A DNA stretch of 33,044 nt from an uncultured Ignavibacteria bacterium (GTDB lineage Bacteria > Bacteroidota > Ignavibacteria > Tepidaquicellales > Tepidaquicellaceae). The translations under genes and the position numbers were made by a program. The DNA is taken from the NCBI GenBank assembly GCA_937872315.1, contig CALMST010000001.1, positions 1 through 33,044 on the forward strand, given 5' to 3'. Every line of letters starts with the position of its first letter. The stretch's first letter is position 1. Positions 7,909 to 17,380 of the stretch are shown in pieces. The notes under the pieces were generated by a model. That model worked only from the letters and a program-made list of their open reading frames with translations, did not search any database and was not told the DNA's origin.

Positions 7909-9132
7909 ATGAAAATTCACGAATATCAGGCAAAAAATTTATTAAAGAATTTCGGAGTACCAGTTCAGGATGGTGTAGCTATTACAAGTATCGATGAGTA
8001 TGATGATGCGATAAACAGTTTACAGAACAGAGGCGTCAATCAGTATGTCGTAAAATCTCAGATCCATGCAGGCGGAAGAGGAAAAGGGATTGTTTACAGA
8101 AAAGATAACAAACATGAGATAGTAGTAGAAGGCGGAGTTAAATTCATCGGAAGGGATGTTCAGAAAGGAAAGGATTATGCATCCAAACTTCTTGGTAACA
8201 TACTTGTAACTCACCAGACCGGTGACGAAGGAAAAGAAGTTCAGACTCTGTTTATTACCGAAGGTCTGGATTACAGGAAAGAATTATATCTCGGGATTTT
8301 ACTTGACCGCAACGTTTCCAGAAACGTCATAATGGCATCAACAGAAGGCGGAGTTGAGATAGAGAAAGTGGCGGAGGAAACACCTGAAAAAATCATCAAG
8401 GTCTGGGTGGATCCGGCTGTTGGATTACTTTCTTATCAGGCTCGTGAACTGGGATTCGGTCTGGGTCTTGAGGGGACAGCATTTAAAGAATTTGTGAAGT
8501 TCATAACTCTATTGTATAAAGCTTATGAAGTAACAGATGCATCACTTCTTGAGATCAATCCTATGGTAATCACAAACGATGACAAGGTAATAGCACTTGA
8601 TGCTAAAGTAACACTGGACGATAATTCTTTTTACAGGCATAAGGATTATCCGGATTTAAAAGATGAAAATGAAGAGGATAAACTTGAACTTGATGCGGCT
8701 AAATACAATCTTAATTATATAAAACTTGACGGTAATGTAGGTTGTATGGTAAACGGCGCAGGTCTGGCTATGGGAACCATGGACCTTATAAAGCTTGCAG
8801 GCGGCTCCCCTGCCAATTTTCTTGATGTCGGTGGAACAGCCACACCAGAAACCGTTGAAAACGGTTTCAGGATCATCCTTTCAGACAAAAACGTAAAAGC
8901 AATCCTGATAAACATTTTCGGCGGAATTGTCAGATGCGACAGAGTAGCTTTAGGAGTAATACAGGCTGCAAAGAATATTGACATTCAGGTGCCTGTGGTT
9001 GTAAGACTGCAGGGAACAAATGCCGTTGAAGCAAAAAAGATACTTGATGAATCCGGATTAAATCTTGTATCTGCTACCACACTTGAAGATGCAGCAGCTA
9101 AAGTAAATGAAAGTCTTTTATCAGCTGAATAA
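7909..9132 (+). CDS. sucC: Succinyl-CoA synthetase, beta subunit (ADP-forming type)
   Basis: With the alpha subunit (SucD), this makes succinate and ATP or GTP from succinyl-CoA in the TCA cycle. The N-terminus (MKIHEYQAKNLLKNFGVPV) is the canonical SucC opening. An ATP-grasp domain follows with QIHAGGRGKG near residue 51, then metal and substrate residues in EINPM. The C-terminal CoA-ligase domain carries GGTATPE and FGGIVRCDRVA. At 407 residues it is slightly longer than E. coli SucC (388). sucD is not in the window, so the alpha subunit must be encoded elsewhere. Confidence 0.96.
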   Translation: MKIHEYQAKNLLKNFGVPVQDGVAITSIDEYDDAINSLQNRGVNQYVVKSQIHAGGRGKGIVYRKDNKHEIVVEGGVKFIGRDVQKGKDYASKLLGNILVTHQTGDEGKEVQTLFITEGLDYRKELYLGILLDRNVSRNVIMASTEGGVEIEKVAEETPEKIIKVWVDPAVGLLSYQARELGFGLGLEGTAFKEFVKFITLLYKAYEVTDASLLEINPMVITNDDKVIALDAKVTLDDNSFYRHKDYPDLKDENEEDKLELDAAKYNLNYIKLDGNVGCMVNGAGLAMGTMDLIKLAGGSPANFLDVGGTATPETVENGFRIILSDKNVKAILINIFGGIVRCDRVALGVIQAAKNIDIQVPVVVRLQGTNAVEAKKILDESGLNLVSATTLEDAAAKVNESLLSAE

Positions 9133-9168
9133 CAGAATTTTAAAAAGCAGTAATATTAAAAAAATAAA

Positions 9169-10254
9169 TTGCAAAAATCAATTTCAGAAAAACCGGTTTT
9201 ATCGGTAAACGGCTCAGGCGCCGGTTTTAAAAAAATAAGTGATACCTACTCATTTACTTATGATGATATATCACTACTTCCCAATCAGATATCCGGTATC
9301 AGGCACAGATCTGAATGTGATACAAGTGTGGATTTTCTGGGAATCCGGCTGGATCTGCCGGTCATTGGATCCCCTATGAATACAGTTGTGGGCGGAAGAA
9401 TGGCCAGAGCATTGTCTGAACTCAGCTGTCTCGGCATAGTTCACAGATTCAATTCCATTGAAGAGCAGATAAAGGAATTTTCAGATAATGAAATGTCTGA
9501 TTCTGAATTTAAATCAGCAGCCATAGGAATTAACAAAGAGACGGATATTGAAAGATTAAAAAAACTTGCAGATTTCGGAATAAAAATAATCTGTGTCGAT
9601 ATTGCAAACGGCGGTTCGGGAATGATAGAGGAATTTTTGAATTCCATTAATAATCTTATCTCCGAATATGATCTCAAGATCATTGCAGGTAATGTAGCAA
9701 GCTATGAAACTACTGAATTTCTTATCAATGCGGAAGTTCATTCGATACGTGTAGGGATTGGAAACGGCGCTATGTGTTCTACTTCAGTCAAATCAGGAAT
9801 AGGGATCGGACAGGTTGATGCTATCATAAGAGCGCTTGAGGCTAGGGAGAATTTAAATAGTAATGTCAGGATAATAGCTGACGGAGGAATAAATACGCCG
9901 GGAGCAATGTGCAAAGCATTGGCTTTGGGATGTGATGCAGTTATGTTTGGCAGAGTACTAGCAGGTACCGAAGAGTCACCCGGAGATGTTCTTAAATACA
10001 ATTCACAGAGATGGAAGAAATACTGCGGGAGCGCTTCATTTGCGGTCAAGCAGGATAAGAAAAATTATATTGAAGGTGAAGAATCTCTTGTACCATATAA
10101 AGGCGCAGTTTCAAAGATCATAAGGGATTATAAAGAGGGATTGCAGTCGTCCATGAGTTATCTTAATTCAAGAACCATAGCGGAATTTCAGAACAATGCA
10201 TCGTTTGTAAAACTAACGAGTAATTCATTTAATGAGCGTAAACCTCAGGTCTGA
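9169..10254 (+). CDS. IMP dehydrogenase / GMP reductase family protein without CBS domains
   Basis: This is a TIM-barrel enzyme of purine nucleotide metabolism. It has FTYDDISLLP at the start, SPMNTV, and catalytic loop GIGNGAMCSTS with Cys203. The phosphate-binding ADGGIN is followed by MFGRVLAGTEESPG, and the C-terminus holds VPYKGAV and a typical FVKLTS-x-SFNE tail. At 361 residues it lacks the ~120-residue CBS pair of normal GuaB. Several features (HRFNSIEEQ, GTEESPG) look more IMPDH-like than GMPR-like, so a CBS-less IMPDH is my first choice. The loop reads CSTS where GuaB usually has CTTR, so the reaction is uncertain. The start is TTG after an A-rich leader. The stop overlaps the next start (TGATG). 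Confidence 0.85.
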   Translation: MQKSISEKPVLSVNGSGAGFKKISDTYSFTYDDISLLPNQISGIRHRSECDTSVDFLGIRLDLPVIGSPMNTVVGGRMARALSELSCLGIVHRFNSIEEQIKEFSDNEMSDSEFKSAAIGINKETDIERLKKLADFGIKIICVDIANGGSGMIEEFLNSINNLISEYDLKIIAGNVASYETTEFLINAEVHSIRVGIGNGAMCSTSVKSGIGIGQVDAIIRALEARENLNSNVRIIADGGINTPGAMCKALALGCDAVMFGRVLAGTEESPGDVLKYNSQRWKKYCGSASFAVKQDKKNYIEGEESLVPYKGAVSKIIRDYKEGLQSSMSYLNSRTIAEFQNNASFVKLTSNSFNERKPQV

Positions 10255-11696
10255 TGCTTCATATATTCTGGTTCAGAAAAGATCTTCGTTTAACCGATAA
10301 CAGGGCTTTAGGAGAATTTATAAATGCAATTCCGGAAAATGAAAAATTCCTTTTCCTGTATGTCAAGAACAGTAACACTTACAGATATTTTGGTGAAAAA
10401 AGGATTGGATTTCTATATGAGTCACTTATAGACCTCAAAGAAGAGTTAGAAAAATCAGGTTTTCATCTTGTTACAATTGAGGGAAAAAGCAGGGACGTTT
10501 TTAAAAAACTGAAAGATAAGTATAAAAATATTTCAGTGTATTGTAACAGTCAGGTTGAACCATATTGCCGTGGGCGGGATGAAGAAGTGAAATCAATACT
10601 TAATGAAACAGGTAATGAATTCCATTCATTTACGGATACTACTCTCTTTGAACCAGGTGAGATATTAAATGGTGAAGGAAATCAATACAAAGTTTATACA
10701 CCATTTAAAAATCAGTGTTTAAATGTTTTAAAGGATACTCATTTCAAAAAGATCGATTCAGATCCCGGAAAGCTGAATCCTGAAAATGAAGAGGCATTAA
10801 CCGGATTTGATATTATTGATTTAAATTCCGAGTTAAAGAAAATCAACAGATCTGATTTTATCAAAGGCGGAAGGCAGGAAGGATTAAAACTGTTAAAGGA
10901 CTTTTATGAGAACGGGATAATAGAGTATAAATCCAAACGGGATTTTCCGTCCGTAAGCGGAACAAGTTTAATTTCTTCACATTTGCATTTCGGAAATACC
11001 GGCATCAGAGAAGCTTTCAGAACCGCTTTTGTTAAACTAAAAAAAGCAAATGAAGAAACAGTTAAAAATGAAATTCAAACATGGATAAATGAATTACTCT
11101 GGAGAGAGTTTTATTATAACATAACTTTTCATAATCCGGCGATAATGTTTGAGTCTTTTAAAAAGGAATGTGATAATATCAGATGGAATTATGATAAGGA
11201 TATTTTTGAGAAGTGGTGTCAGGGAAAAACAGGTTACCCGATCGTTGATGCGGGAATGAGACAGCTTGTAAAGGAAGGATGGATGCATAACAGAGTGCGA
11301 ATGGTGACGGCAATGTTTCTTACAAAAGATCTTTTAACGGACTGGCGATGGGGCGAGAAATTCTTTGCAGAGCACCTGATCGATCTGGATTTTTCAAGTA
11401 ACAACGGAGGCTGGCAATGGAGCGCTTCCACAGGAGTAGATGCGCAGCCGTATTTCAGGATCTTTAATCCTTATCTGCAGAGTAAAAAATTTGATCAGGG
11501 AGGAATATACATCAGAAAGTATGTGCCGGAGTTAAGAACTCTGCCGGCCGAATTCATACATAATCCTTCTATAATGAATGAAGACCAGCAAAAATTTTTT
11601 GGAGTGCTCATTGATAAGGACTATCCTTCCCCGATAGTTGAACATTTTAAAGTCAGAGATGAAGTTTTAAAAAGATTCAAAGAAGCGCTAAATTAA
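10254..11696 (+). CDS. phrB: Deoxyribodipyrimidine photolyase
   Basis: This flavoprotein uses blue light to split cyclobutane pyrimidine dimers in DNA. The N-terminal alpha/beta antenna domain opens with HIFWFRKDLRLTDNRAL. The C-terminal FAD domain shows LLWREFYYN, GYPIVDAGMRQL, GWMHNRVRM and a WRWGEKFFAEHLIDLDFSSN stretch followed by NGGWQW. It ends with the usual RIFNP and KKFD region. Length 480 fits class I CPD photolyase. Cryptochrome or (6-4) activity cannot be fully excluded. Its ATG overlaps the TGA of the preceding gene, implying translational coupling of an odd functional pair. Confidence 0.95.
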   Translation: MLHIFWFRKDLRLTDNRALGEFINAIPENEKFLFLYVKNSNTYRYFGEKRIGFLYESLIDLKEELEKSGFHLVTIEGKSRDVFKKLKDKYKNISVYCNSQVEPYCRGRDEEVKSILNETGNEFHSFTDTTLFEPGEILNGEGNQYKVYTPFKNQCLNVLKDTHFKKIDSDPGKLNPENEEALTGFDIIDLNSELKKINRSDFIKGGRQEGLKLLKDFYENGIIEYKSKRDFPSVSGTSLISSHLHFGNTGIREAFRTAFVKLKKANEETVKNEIQTWINELLWREFYYNITFHNPAIMFESFKKECDNIRWNYDKDIFEKWCQGKTGYPIVDAGMRQLVKEGWMHNRVRMVTAMFLTKDLLTDWRWGEKFFAEHLIDLDFSSNNGGWQWSASTGVDAQPYFRIFNPYLQSKKFDQGGIYIRKYVPELRTLPAEFIHNPSIMNEDQQKFFGVLIDKDYPSPIVEHFKVRDEVLKRFKEALN

Positions 11697-11727
11697 TAAA
11701 TTAAAAAATTTTAAATCATAAAATACA

Positions 11728-13200
11728 TTGTCATCAGTTTACGATAAATATGAATCTGTAATCGGACTTGAAGTTCATGCTCAGATGAAAACAAATACCA
11801 AAGCATTTTGCAGATGTTCCACTGATTTTCATTCATCTCCGAATTCAAATGTATGCCCCGTGTGTCTCGGTTATCCCGGAACGTTGCCGGTCCTGAATCA
11901 GGAACTGGTGGAATACACAATAAGAATGGGTCTGGCAACTAACTGCAGCATAAGAGAGGTTTCCATCTTTTCGAGAAAAAATTATTTTTATCCTGATCTT
12001 ACAAAAGGTTACCAGATCACTCAGTTTGATACACCGGTATGCTATGACGGATATCTTGATGTTATGTTAAATGATAATGTAAAACGGATCGGTATTACAA
12101 GAATTCACATGGAAGAGGATGCCGGAAAATCTGTTCATGACTTTTCTGACAATGACACACTGATAGATTTTAACAGATGCGGTGTGCCATTGATCGAAAT
12201 AGTAAGTGAACCTGATATCAGATCAAGTGAGGAAGCTTACCAGTATCTTTCAAAAATCAGACAAAGACTTGTATATCTGGATATCAATGACGGAAATCTT
12301 GAAGAAGGTTCTATGAGATGTGATGCAAATATTTCCGTAAGACTCAAAGGCGCAGAAGAATTCGGAACTCGCACGGAAGTAAAGAATCTGAATTCCTTTA
12401 AGAATGTATCAGAGGCAATTGAAGCAGAAATAAAAAGACAGATAGACGTGATCGAAGGCGGCGGTAAGGTAAACTATCAGACGATGACCTATAATGCAAA
12501 AGACAAGAAGACTTCCGCTACAAGATCAAAAGAAGAAGCGCATGATTACAGATATTTCCCTGAGCCTGATCTGGTAAAGGTAAGAGTTGGAAAAGAATGG
12601 ATCAGTAATATAGAGAAAGAACTTCCGGAGTTTCCGGAAGTGAGGAGAGAAAGATTTATAAATGAATATGATATCAGCCGGTCGGATGCGGACGAGATCA
12701 CGCAGGATAAATTCTTTGCTGATAAGTTTGAAAGATGCATAGGTTTTCTTTTAAAAAAGGATGAAAAGTCTTATAGATCTATAGCTAATATTTTCAGAGT
12801 TGATATTAAGCGTATTATGAATGAACAGAAACTTTCTCATGATGAAATTCATTTGTCTGATAAAGTCATTGCAATGCTTGCTGATTCTGTCTCCTCAGGA
12901 ACAATAAGCGCTACCGCATCCAAAGAGATTTTCAATCACATTCTGAATGGAAAGACAGAAGAAGAGCAGATAAGCATTTTCAAAAAGAGTGAACAAAATC
13001 TTTCACAGGTTTCAGATGATTCCGAAATTGAAATTATTGTTAAAAAAATACTTGACGAAAATCCGGGAGAAGTCGCACGTTATAAGATCGGAGAAAAAAA
13101 GCTCGCAGGTTTTTTTGTCGGTAAGATTATGCAGGAAAGTAAAGGAAAAGCTAATCCAAAGATCGTAAATGAAATATTAATTAAAAATTTAGAAATATAA
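11728..13200 (+). CDS. gatB: Aspartyl/glutamyl-tRNA(Asn/Gln) amidotransferase subunit B
   Basis: GatB is the kinase/tRNA-binding part of the GatCAB complex, which converts misacylated Glu-tRNA(Gln) and Asp-tRNA(Asn) to the amidated forms. The opening KYESVIGLEVHAQ, the Cys pairs CRCS and CPVCLGYPG (zinc site), RKNYFYPDLTKGYQI, GVPLIEIVSEPD and EGSMRCDANIS are diagnostic. The C-terminal YqeY-like helical domain covers the last ~140 residues and ends with GKANPKIVNEIL. I chose the TTG at 11728 because it gives the normal short lead before KYE. tpiA starts 7 bases downstream. gatA and gatC are not in the window. Confidence 0.96.
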   Translation: MSSVYDKYESVIGLEVHAQMKTNTKAFCRCSTDFHSSPNSNVCPVCLGYPGTLPVLNQELVEYTIRMGLATNCSIREVSIFSRKNYFYPDLTKGYQITQFDTPVCYDGYLDVMLNDNVKRIGITRIHMEEDAGKSVHDFSDNDTLIDFNRCGVPLIEIVSEPDIRSSEEAYQYLSKIRQRLVYLDINDGNLEEGSMRCDANISVRLKGAEEFGTRTEVKNLNSFKNVSEAIEAEIKRQIDVIEGGGKVNYQTMTYNAKDKKTSATRSKEEAHDYRYFPEPDLVKVRVGKEWISNIEKELPEFPEVRRERFINEYDISRSDADEITQDKFFADKFERCIGFLLKKDEKSYRSIANIFRVDIKRIMNEQKLSHDEIHLSDKVIAMLADSVSSGTISATASKEIFNHILNGKTEEEQISIFKKSEQNLSQVSDDSEIEIIVKKILDENPGEVARYKIGEKKLAGFFVGKIMQESKGKANPKIVNEILIKNLEI

Positions 13201-13207
13201 AAATAAG

Positions 13208-13975
13208 ATGAGAAGAAAATTTATTGCGGGTAACTGGAAGATGAATCTGGGATACAGGGAATCGGAAAAACTGGCTAAAGAGATCAAATCAAAATTGGAA
13301 GATAAATATTTAAAAAAAACGGATGTTCTGATCTGTCCTTCTTTCATTTCACTTGGAATAGTGAATAAGACCATCAGGGATACAGAAATTAAACTAGGGG
13401 CGCAGGATCTTTATTTTGAAAATGACGGCGCATTCACCGGAGAGGTATCTTCCGATATGATTAAATCTGTCGGATGTGAATACGTCATTATCGGACACAG
13501 TGAGAGGAGAAAGTATCAGCATGAGTCTAACAAATTGATCAATCTGAAGATCAACAAAGCAATAAGATCCGGATTAAAACCAATTTTATGTATCGGTGAA
13601 TCACTTGAGGAAAGAGAAGATGAGATTTATGAAAGCGTAATCATTGAAATGCTCAGGGACGGACTGCTTGAAATATCTCCGGAAGATATGTCAAAGATAG
13701 TAATAGCTTATGAACCGGTGTGGGCAATTGGAACAGGTTTGAATGCAACTCCTGAACAGGCAAGTGAAATTCACGGATTTATCAGAAAATATATTACTGA
13801 TAAATATGATCCGGAAATAGCAAAAGATCAGGTCATTCTATATGGAGGCAGTGTCAATGGAAATAATGCAAGAGAGATTTTATCAGCTAAAGATGTTGAC
13901 GGAGCGTTGATTGGCGGCGCTAGTCTGAAGCCTGATGAATTCTGTGATATAGTCAAAATTGCATATTCGGTTTAA
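13208..13975 (+). CDS. tpiA: Triosephosphate isomerase
   Basis: It interconverts dihydroxyacetone phosphate and glyceraldehyde-3-phosphate. Substrate Lys11 lies in AGNWKMN, electrophile His97 in IIGHSERR, and catalytic base Glu169 in AYEPVWAIGTG. The phosphate grip is YGGSVNGNN followed by GALIGGASL. Full length at 255 residues, with nothing missing. It is likely co-transcribed with gatB, although the two are functionally unrelated. Confidence 0.98.
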   Translation: MRRKFIAGNWKMNLGYRESEKLAKEIKSKLEDKYLKKTDVLICPSFISLGIVNKTIRDTEIKLGAQDLYFENDGAFTGEVSSDMIKSVGCEYVIIGHSERRKYQHESNKLINLKINKAIRSGLKPILCIGESLEEREDEIYESVIIEMLRDGLLEISPEDMSKIVIAYEPVWAIGTGLNATPEQASEIHGFIRKYITDKYDPEIAKDQVILYGGSVNGNNAREILSAKDVDGALIGGASLKPDEFCDIVKIAYSV

Positions 13976-14028
13976 GAAATTGATTTTATTATAATTATAT
14001 AAACACTAAACAATAAATAAACAAATAA

Positions 14029-15210
14029 ATGAAAATGAAAGAAGTCGTGATAGTATCTGCTGTGAGAACACCGGTGGGAAGTTATCAGGGAAGTTTATCT
14101 TCACTAAAAGCAACGGAACTCGGAGCCATAGCAATTAAAGAAGCTGTTAAAAGAGCAAATATAAAACCGGAAGATGTATCGGAAGTAATAATGGGATGTG
14201 TTTTACCGGCAGGACTCGGTCAGGCGCCGGCAAGACAGGCTGCAATAGGCGCAGGGTTACCTGTTTCAGTTCCATGTCTTACAATCAATAAGGTCTGCGG
14301 TTCCGGATTGAAATCTGTAATGCTTGCAGACCAGGCGATCAAATGCGGTGATGCTGAAATAGTGGTTGCAGGCGGATTCGAATCCATGAGTAATGCGCCT
14401 TATTATCTTGATAAAGCAAGAACAGGATACAGAATGGGAAACGGGACTCTGATAGACGGAATGATCAAAGACGGACTCTGGGATGTTTATAATGATTTTC
14501 ATATGGGAAGCGCTGCAGAGATGTGTGCAACTGAAATGAAGATCACACGTGAGGAGCAGGATGCATTTGCTGAAACCAGTTATAAAAGAGCTTTGAATGC
14601 AATTGAAAAAGGACTTTTTAAAGAGGAGATAGTTCCGGTTGAAGTTAAAGGCAGGAAAGAAACTATTACGGTATCCGAGGATGAAGATCCCGGAAAAGTG
14701 AATTTTGAAAAGGGAAAAACCCTGAGAGGAGCTTTTCAGAAAGACGGAACCGTGACAGCATTCAATTCTTCTAATCTGAATGACGGAGCAGCAGCTATGG
14801 TGCTTATGTCAGCTGATAAGGCAAAAGAGCTTGGACTAACTCCCCTTGCAAAGATCGTTGCCCAGGGTTCATTTGCGCAAAAGCCTGAATGGTTCACAAC
14901 TGCGCCGGCTTACGCAATTAAAAACGTACTTGAAAAATCCGGATTGAAAGTTGAAGACATAGATCTTTTTGAAGCCAATGAAGCATTCTCTGTTCAGGCT
15001 TGCGCTGTAAACAAAATTGCAGAGCTTGATCCCGGGAAAGTAAATGTTCATGGTGGTGCTGTCGCTATCGGTCACCCGATAGGCGGAAGCGGTGCAAGAA
15101 TTCTTACTACACTTCTGCATGCAATGAAAACACGTGATGCAAAAAGAGGTCTTGCTACTTTATGCATAGGCGGCGGAGAAGCAAGCGCTCTTATAGTTGA
15201 AAGGATCTGA
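14029..15210 (+). CDS. Acetyl-CoA C-acetyltransferase (thiolase)
   Basis: It catalyses the reversible condensation of two acetyl-CoA to acetoacetyl-CoA, or thiolytic cleavage in beta-oxidation. Acyl-accepting Cys90 lies in [10 protein letters not shown]. The second conserved loop [10 protein letters not shown], the His motif [14 protein letters not shown] and the C-terminal Cys in LCIGGGEA complete the active site. Length 393 is standard. The start may be 14029 or the second Met two codons later (14035). It begins a three-gene acyl-CoA set with a 3-hydroxyacyl-CoA dehydrogenase and an acyl-CoA dehydrogenase. Confidence 0.95.
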   Translation: MKMKEVVIVSAVRTPVGSYQGSLSSLKATELGAIAIKEAVKRANIKPEDVSEVIMGCVLPAGLGQAPARQAAIGAGLPVSVPCLTINKVCGSGLKSVMLADQAIKCGDAEIVVAGGFESMSNAPYYLDKARTGYRMGNGTLIDGMIKDGLWDVYNDFHMGSAAEMCATEMKITREEQDAFAETSYKRALNAIEKGLFKEEIVPVEVKGRKETITVSEDEDPGKVNFEKGKTLRGAFQKDGTVTAFNSSNLNDGAAAMVLMSADKAKELGLTPLAKIVAQGSFAQKPEWFTTAPAYAIKNVLEKSGLKVEDIDLFEANEAFSVQACAVNKIAELDPGKVNVHGGAVAIGHPIGGSGARILTTLLHAMKTRDAKRGLATLCIGGGEASALIVERI

Positions 15211-15262
15211 TAGATCCGGAAATTGTAATAATTATTTTTCTACAAACTTAAAGAATTAATAT

Positions 15263-16114
15263 ATGAATAACATAGCAGTAATAGGATCAGGAACAATGGG
15301 TAACGGAATTGCTCATACTTTTGCGCAGTTTGGTTACAAGGTAATATTAATAGACATAAAACAGGAATTTCTTGACAAAGGACTTGAAACTATTTCAAAG
15401 AATATTGACAGACAGGTGAAAAAGGAAATACTTACAGAAGAACAAAAGAAAGAAATACTTTCCAATATCAGTTCTTCAGTAAATTTATCAGATGCAAAAG
15501 ACTGTGATCTTGTGATCGAAGCAGCAACTGAAAACAAGGATATCAAGAGATCTATTTTTGAAGAACTGGATAAGAACTGTAAACCGGAAACAATACTTGC
15601 AAGCAATACATCTTCAATTTCCATTACGGAGATCGGAGCATTCACCGGCCGTGCAGATAAAGTGATCGGAATGCACTTTATGAATCCGGTTCCTTTGATG
15701 AAGCTGATTGAAATTATCAGAGGACTTGCGACTTCACAGGAGACCTATGAAATTATAAAAACATTATCGGAAAAAATTGAGAAAGTCCCTGTTGAAGTTC
15801 AGGATTATCCGGGATTTGTCGCAAACAGAATATTGCTCCCAATGCTTAACGAAGCAATGTATTGTGTAATGGAAGGCGTTGCTACCCCGGAATCAATCGA
15901 TACCGTAATGAAACTCGGAATGAATCATCCCATGGGTCCTCTTACTCTTGCTGATTTTATAGGACTGGATGTATGTCTATCTATAATGGAAGTTCTTCAT
16001 GAAGGACTCGGAGATTCAAAATACAGACCATGTCCCCTTCTTAAAAAGATGGTAGCCGCAGGTTATCTCGGAAGAAAAAACGGTAAGGGCTTTTATGATT
16101 ACTCAAAAAAATAA
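15263..16114 (+). CDS. hbd: 3-hydroxybutyryl-CoA dehydrogenase
   Basis: This NAD(P)-dependent enzyme interconverts acetoacetyl-CoA and 3-hydroxybutyryl-CoA. The Rossmann domain opens with [18 protein letters not shown] and continues to [16 protein letters not shown] and [15 protein letters not shown] carry active-site residues, including the conserved His. The C-terminal dimerisation domain shows [11 protein letters not shown] and [15 protein letters not shown]. At 283 residues it is the monofunctional type, with no crotonase fusion. It sits 52 bases after the thiolase and 24 before the acyl-CoA dehydrogenase. Confidence 0.96.
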   Translation: MNNIAVIGSGTMGNGIAHTFAQFGYKVILIDIKQEFLDKGLETISKNIDRQVKKEILTEEQKKEILSNISSSVNLSDAKDCDLVIEAATENKDIKRSIFEELDKNCKPETILASNTSSISITEIGAFTGRADKVIGMHFMNPVPLMKLIEIIRGLATSQETYEIIKTLSEKIEKVPVEVQDYPGFVANRILLPMLNEAMYCVMEGVATPESIDTVMKLGMNHPMGPLTLADFIGLDVCLSIMEVLHEGLGDSKYRPCPLLKKMVAAGYLGRKNGKGFYDYSKK

Positions 16115-16138
16115 TTAATTAATTAAAATAAAACAAAA

Positions 16139-17281
16139 ATGAATTTTGATTTAACTGAAGAGCAGATTGCAATAAGAGATGCTGCCAGGGATTTTGCGGA
16201 ATCCGAAATTGCTCCATCAGCCGTAGAGCGGGATCTTACAGCTGAATTTCCTTCTGAGATAGTTCAGAAACTTGGTGAACTTGGATTTATGGGTATGATG
16301 GTGTCACCTGAATGGGACGGAGCCGGAATGGATACTTTGTCATATGTACTGGCTATTGAAGAAGTATCTAAGATAGATGCTTCTGTAGGTGTGATAATGT
16401 CAGTTAATAATTCTCTTGTCTGTTATGGAATTGAAAAATGGGGATCGGAATTTCTTAAAGAGAAATATCTTAAACCGCTTGCATCAGGAAAATTGTTAGG
16501 AGCATTTTGTTTATCAGAACCGGAAGCAGGCAGTGATGCGACGCAGCAAAAAACTGAAGCTGTTCTTGAAGGAGAACATTATGTTTTAAACGGAATGAAA
16601 AACTGGATCACAAACGGTACAAAAGCAAATATTTATCTTCTTCAGGCAATGACAGATAAATCAAAAGGTCATAAAGGAATTTCTACCTTTATAGTAGAGC
16701 AGGATCTGGAAGGCATTGAGATCGGTAAAAAAGAAGATAAAATGGGTATCAGAAGTTCTGATACCTGCACTCTTGGATTAAATAATGTCAGAGTTCCGAA
16801 AGAAAATTTACTCGGAGAAGAAGGGGTCGGATTCAAGATCGCAATGAACACACTAAACGGAGGCAGGATCGGCGTGGCAGCTCAGGCTCTAGGAATAGCT
16901 CAGGCAAGTCTTGAAGCTTCAGTAAAATATTCAAAGCAAAGAAAAGCATTTGATTCCACTATTTCCAATCTTCAGGCAATTCAATTTAAATTATCTGAAA
17001 TGGCAACAATTGTTGAAGCTGCAAGATTGCTTATTTACAAAGCTGCAAAATGTAAAGATGAAGGTAAAAATTATATTAAGGAAGCATCCATGGCAAAACT
17101 TCTTGCAAGCCAGGCGGCTGTGTATTGCGCTCTTGAAGCAATTCAGATTCACGGCGGTTATGGTTATGTAAGGGAGTATCTTGTTGAAAGATTTTTAAGA
17201 GATTCTAAGATCACGCAGATTTATGAAGGTACCAGCGAGATTCAAAAACTTGTTATTGCGCGGGAACTATTGAAAGCCTGA
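16139..17281 (+). CDS. Short-chain acyl-CoA dehydrogenase (butyryl-CoA type)
   Basis: This flavoenzyme introduces or reduces the 2,3 double bond of acyl-CoA. The family N-terminus is FDLTEEQIAIRDAARDFA. FAD contacts lie in CLSEPEAGSDA and NWITNG, and the C-terminal helical domain in GGYGYVREY. Catalytic Glu363 in IYEGTSEIQ is at the position typical of short- and medium-chain enzymes. Length 380 is standard. Together with the two genes upstream it covers three of the four steps between acetyl-CoA and butyryl-CoA. The enoyl-CoA hydratase and the electron-transfer flavoprotein genes are not in the window. Confidence 0.95.
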   Translation: MNFDLTEEQIAIRDAARDFAESEIAPSAVERDLTAEFPSEIVQKLGELGFMGMMVSPEWDGAGMDTLSYVLAIEEVSKIDASVGVIMSVNNSLVCYGIEKWGSEFLKEKYLKPLASGKLLGAFCLSEPEAGSDATQQKTEAVLEGEHYVLNGMKNWITNGTKANIYLLQAMTDKSKGHKGISTFIVEQDLEGIEIGKKEDKMGIRSSDTCTLGLNNVRVPKENLLGEEGVGFKIAMNTLNGGRIGVAAQALGIAQASLEASVKYSKQRKAFDSTISNLQAIQFKLSEMATIVEAARLLIYKAAKCKDEGKNYIKEASMAKLLASQAAVYCALEAIQIHGGYGYVREYLVERFLRDSKITQIYEGTSEIQKLVIARELLKA

Positions 17282-17303
17282 TCTTTAAACATTGGCTTTT
17301 AAA

Positions 17304-17380
17304 AATATTCTATAATCCAGTTTCTGATAAAATTAAATATTAAGTTTATTATTGATTTATCAGAAACTGAATAGAATATT
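17304..17380. terminator. Long AT-rich hairpin between convergent genes
   Basis: The left arm (17304-17331) and right arm (17356-17380) pair over 24 bases, interrupted only by a small bulge. AATATTCTAT and CAGTTTCTGATAAA both match perfectly. The loop is about 24 bases. The arms are flanked by A/T-rich sequence on both sides. It lies between the plus-strand acyl-CoA dehydrogenase and the minus-strand outer-membrane protein. The right arm overlaps the last codons and stop of that protein. It probably acts as a bidirectional terminator or RNA 3'-end stabiliser. Confidence 0.6.
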
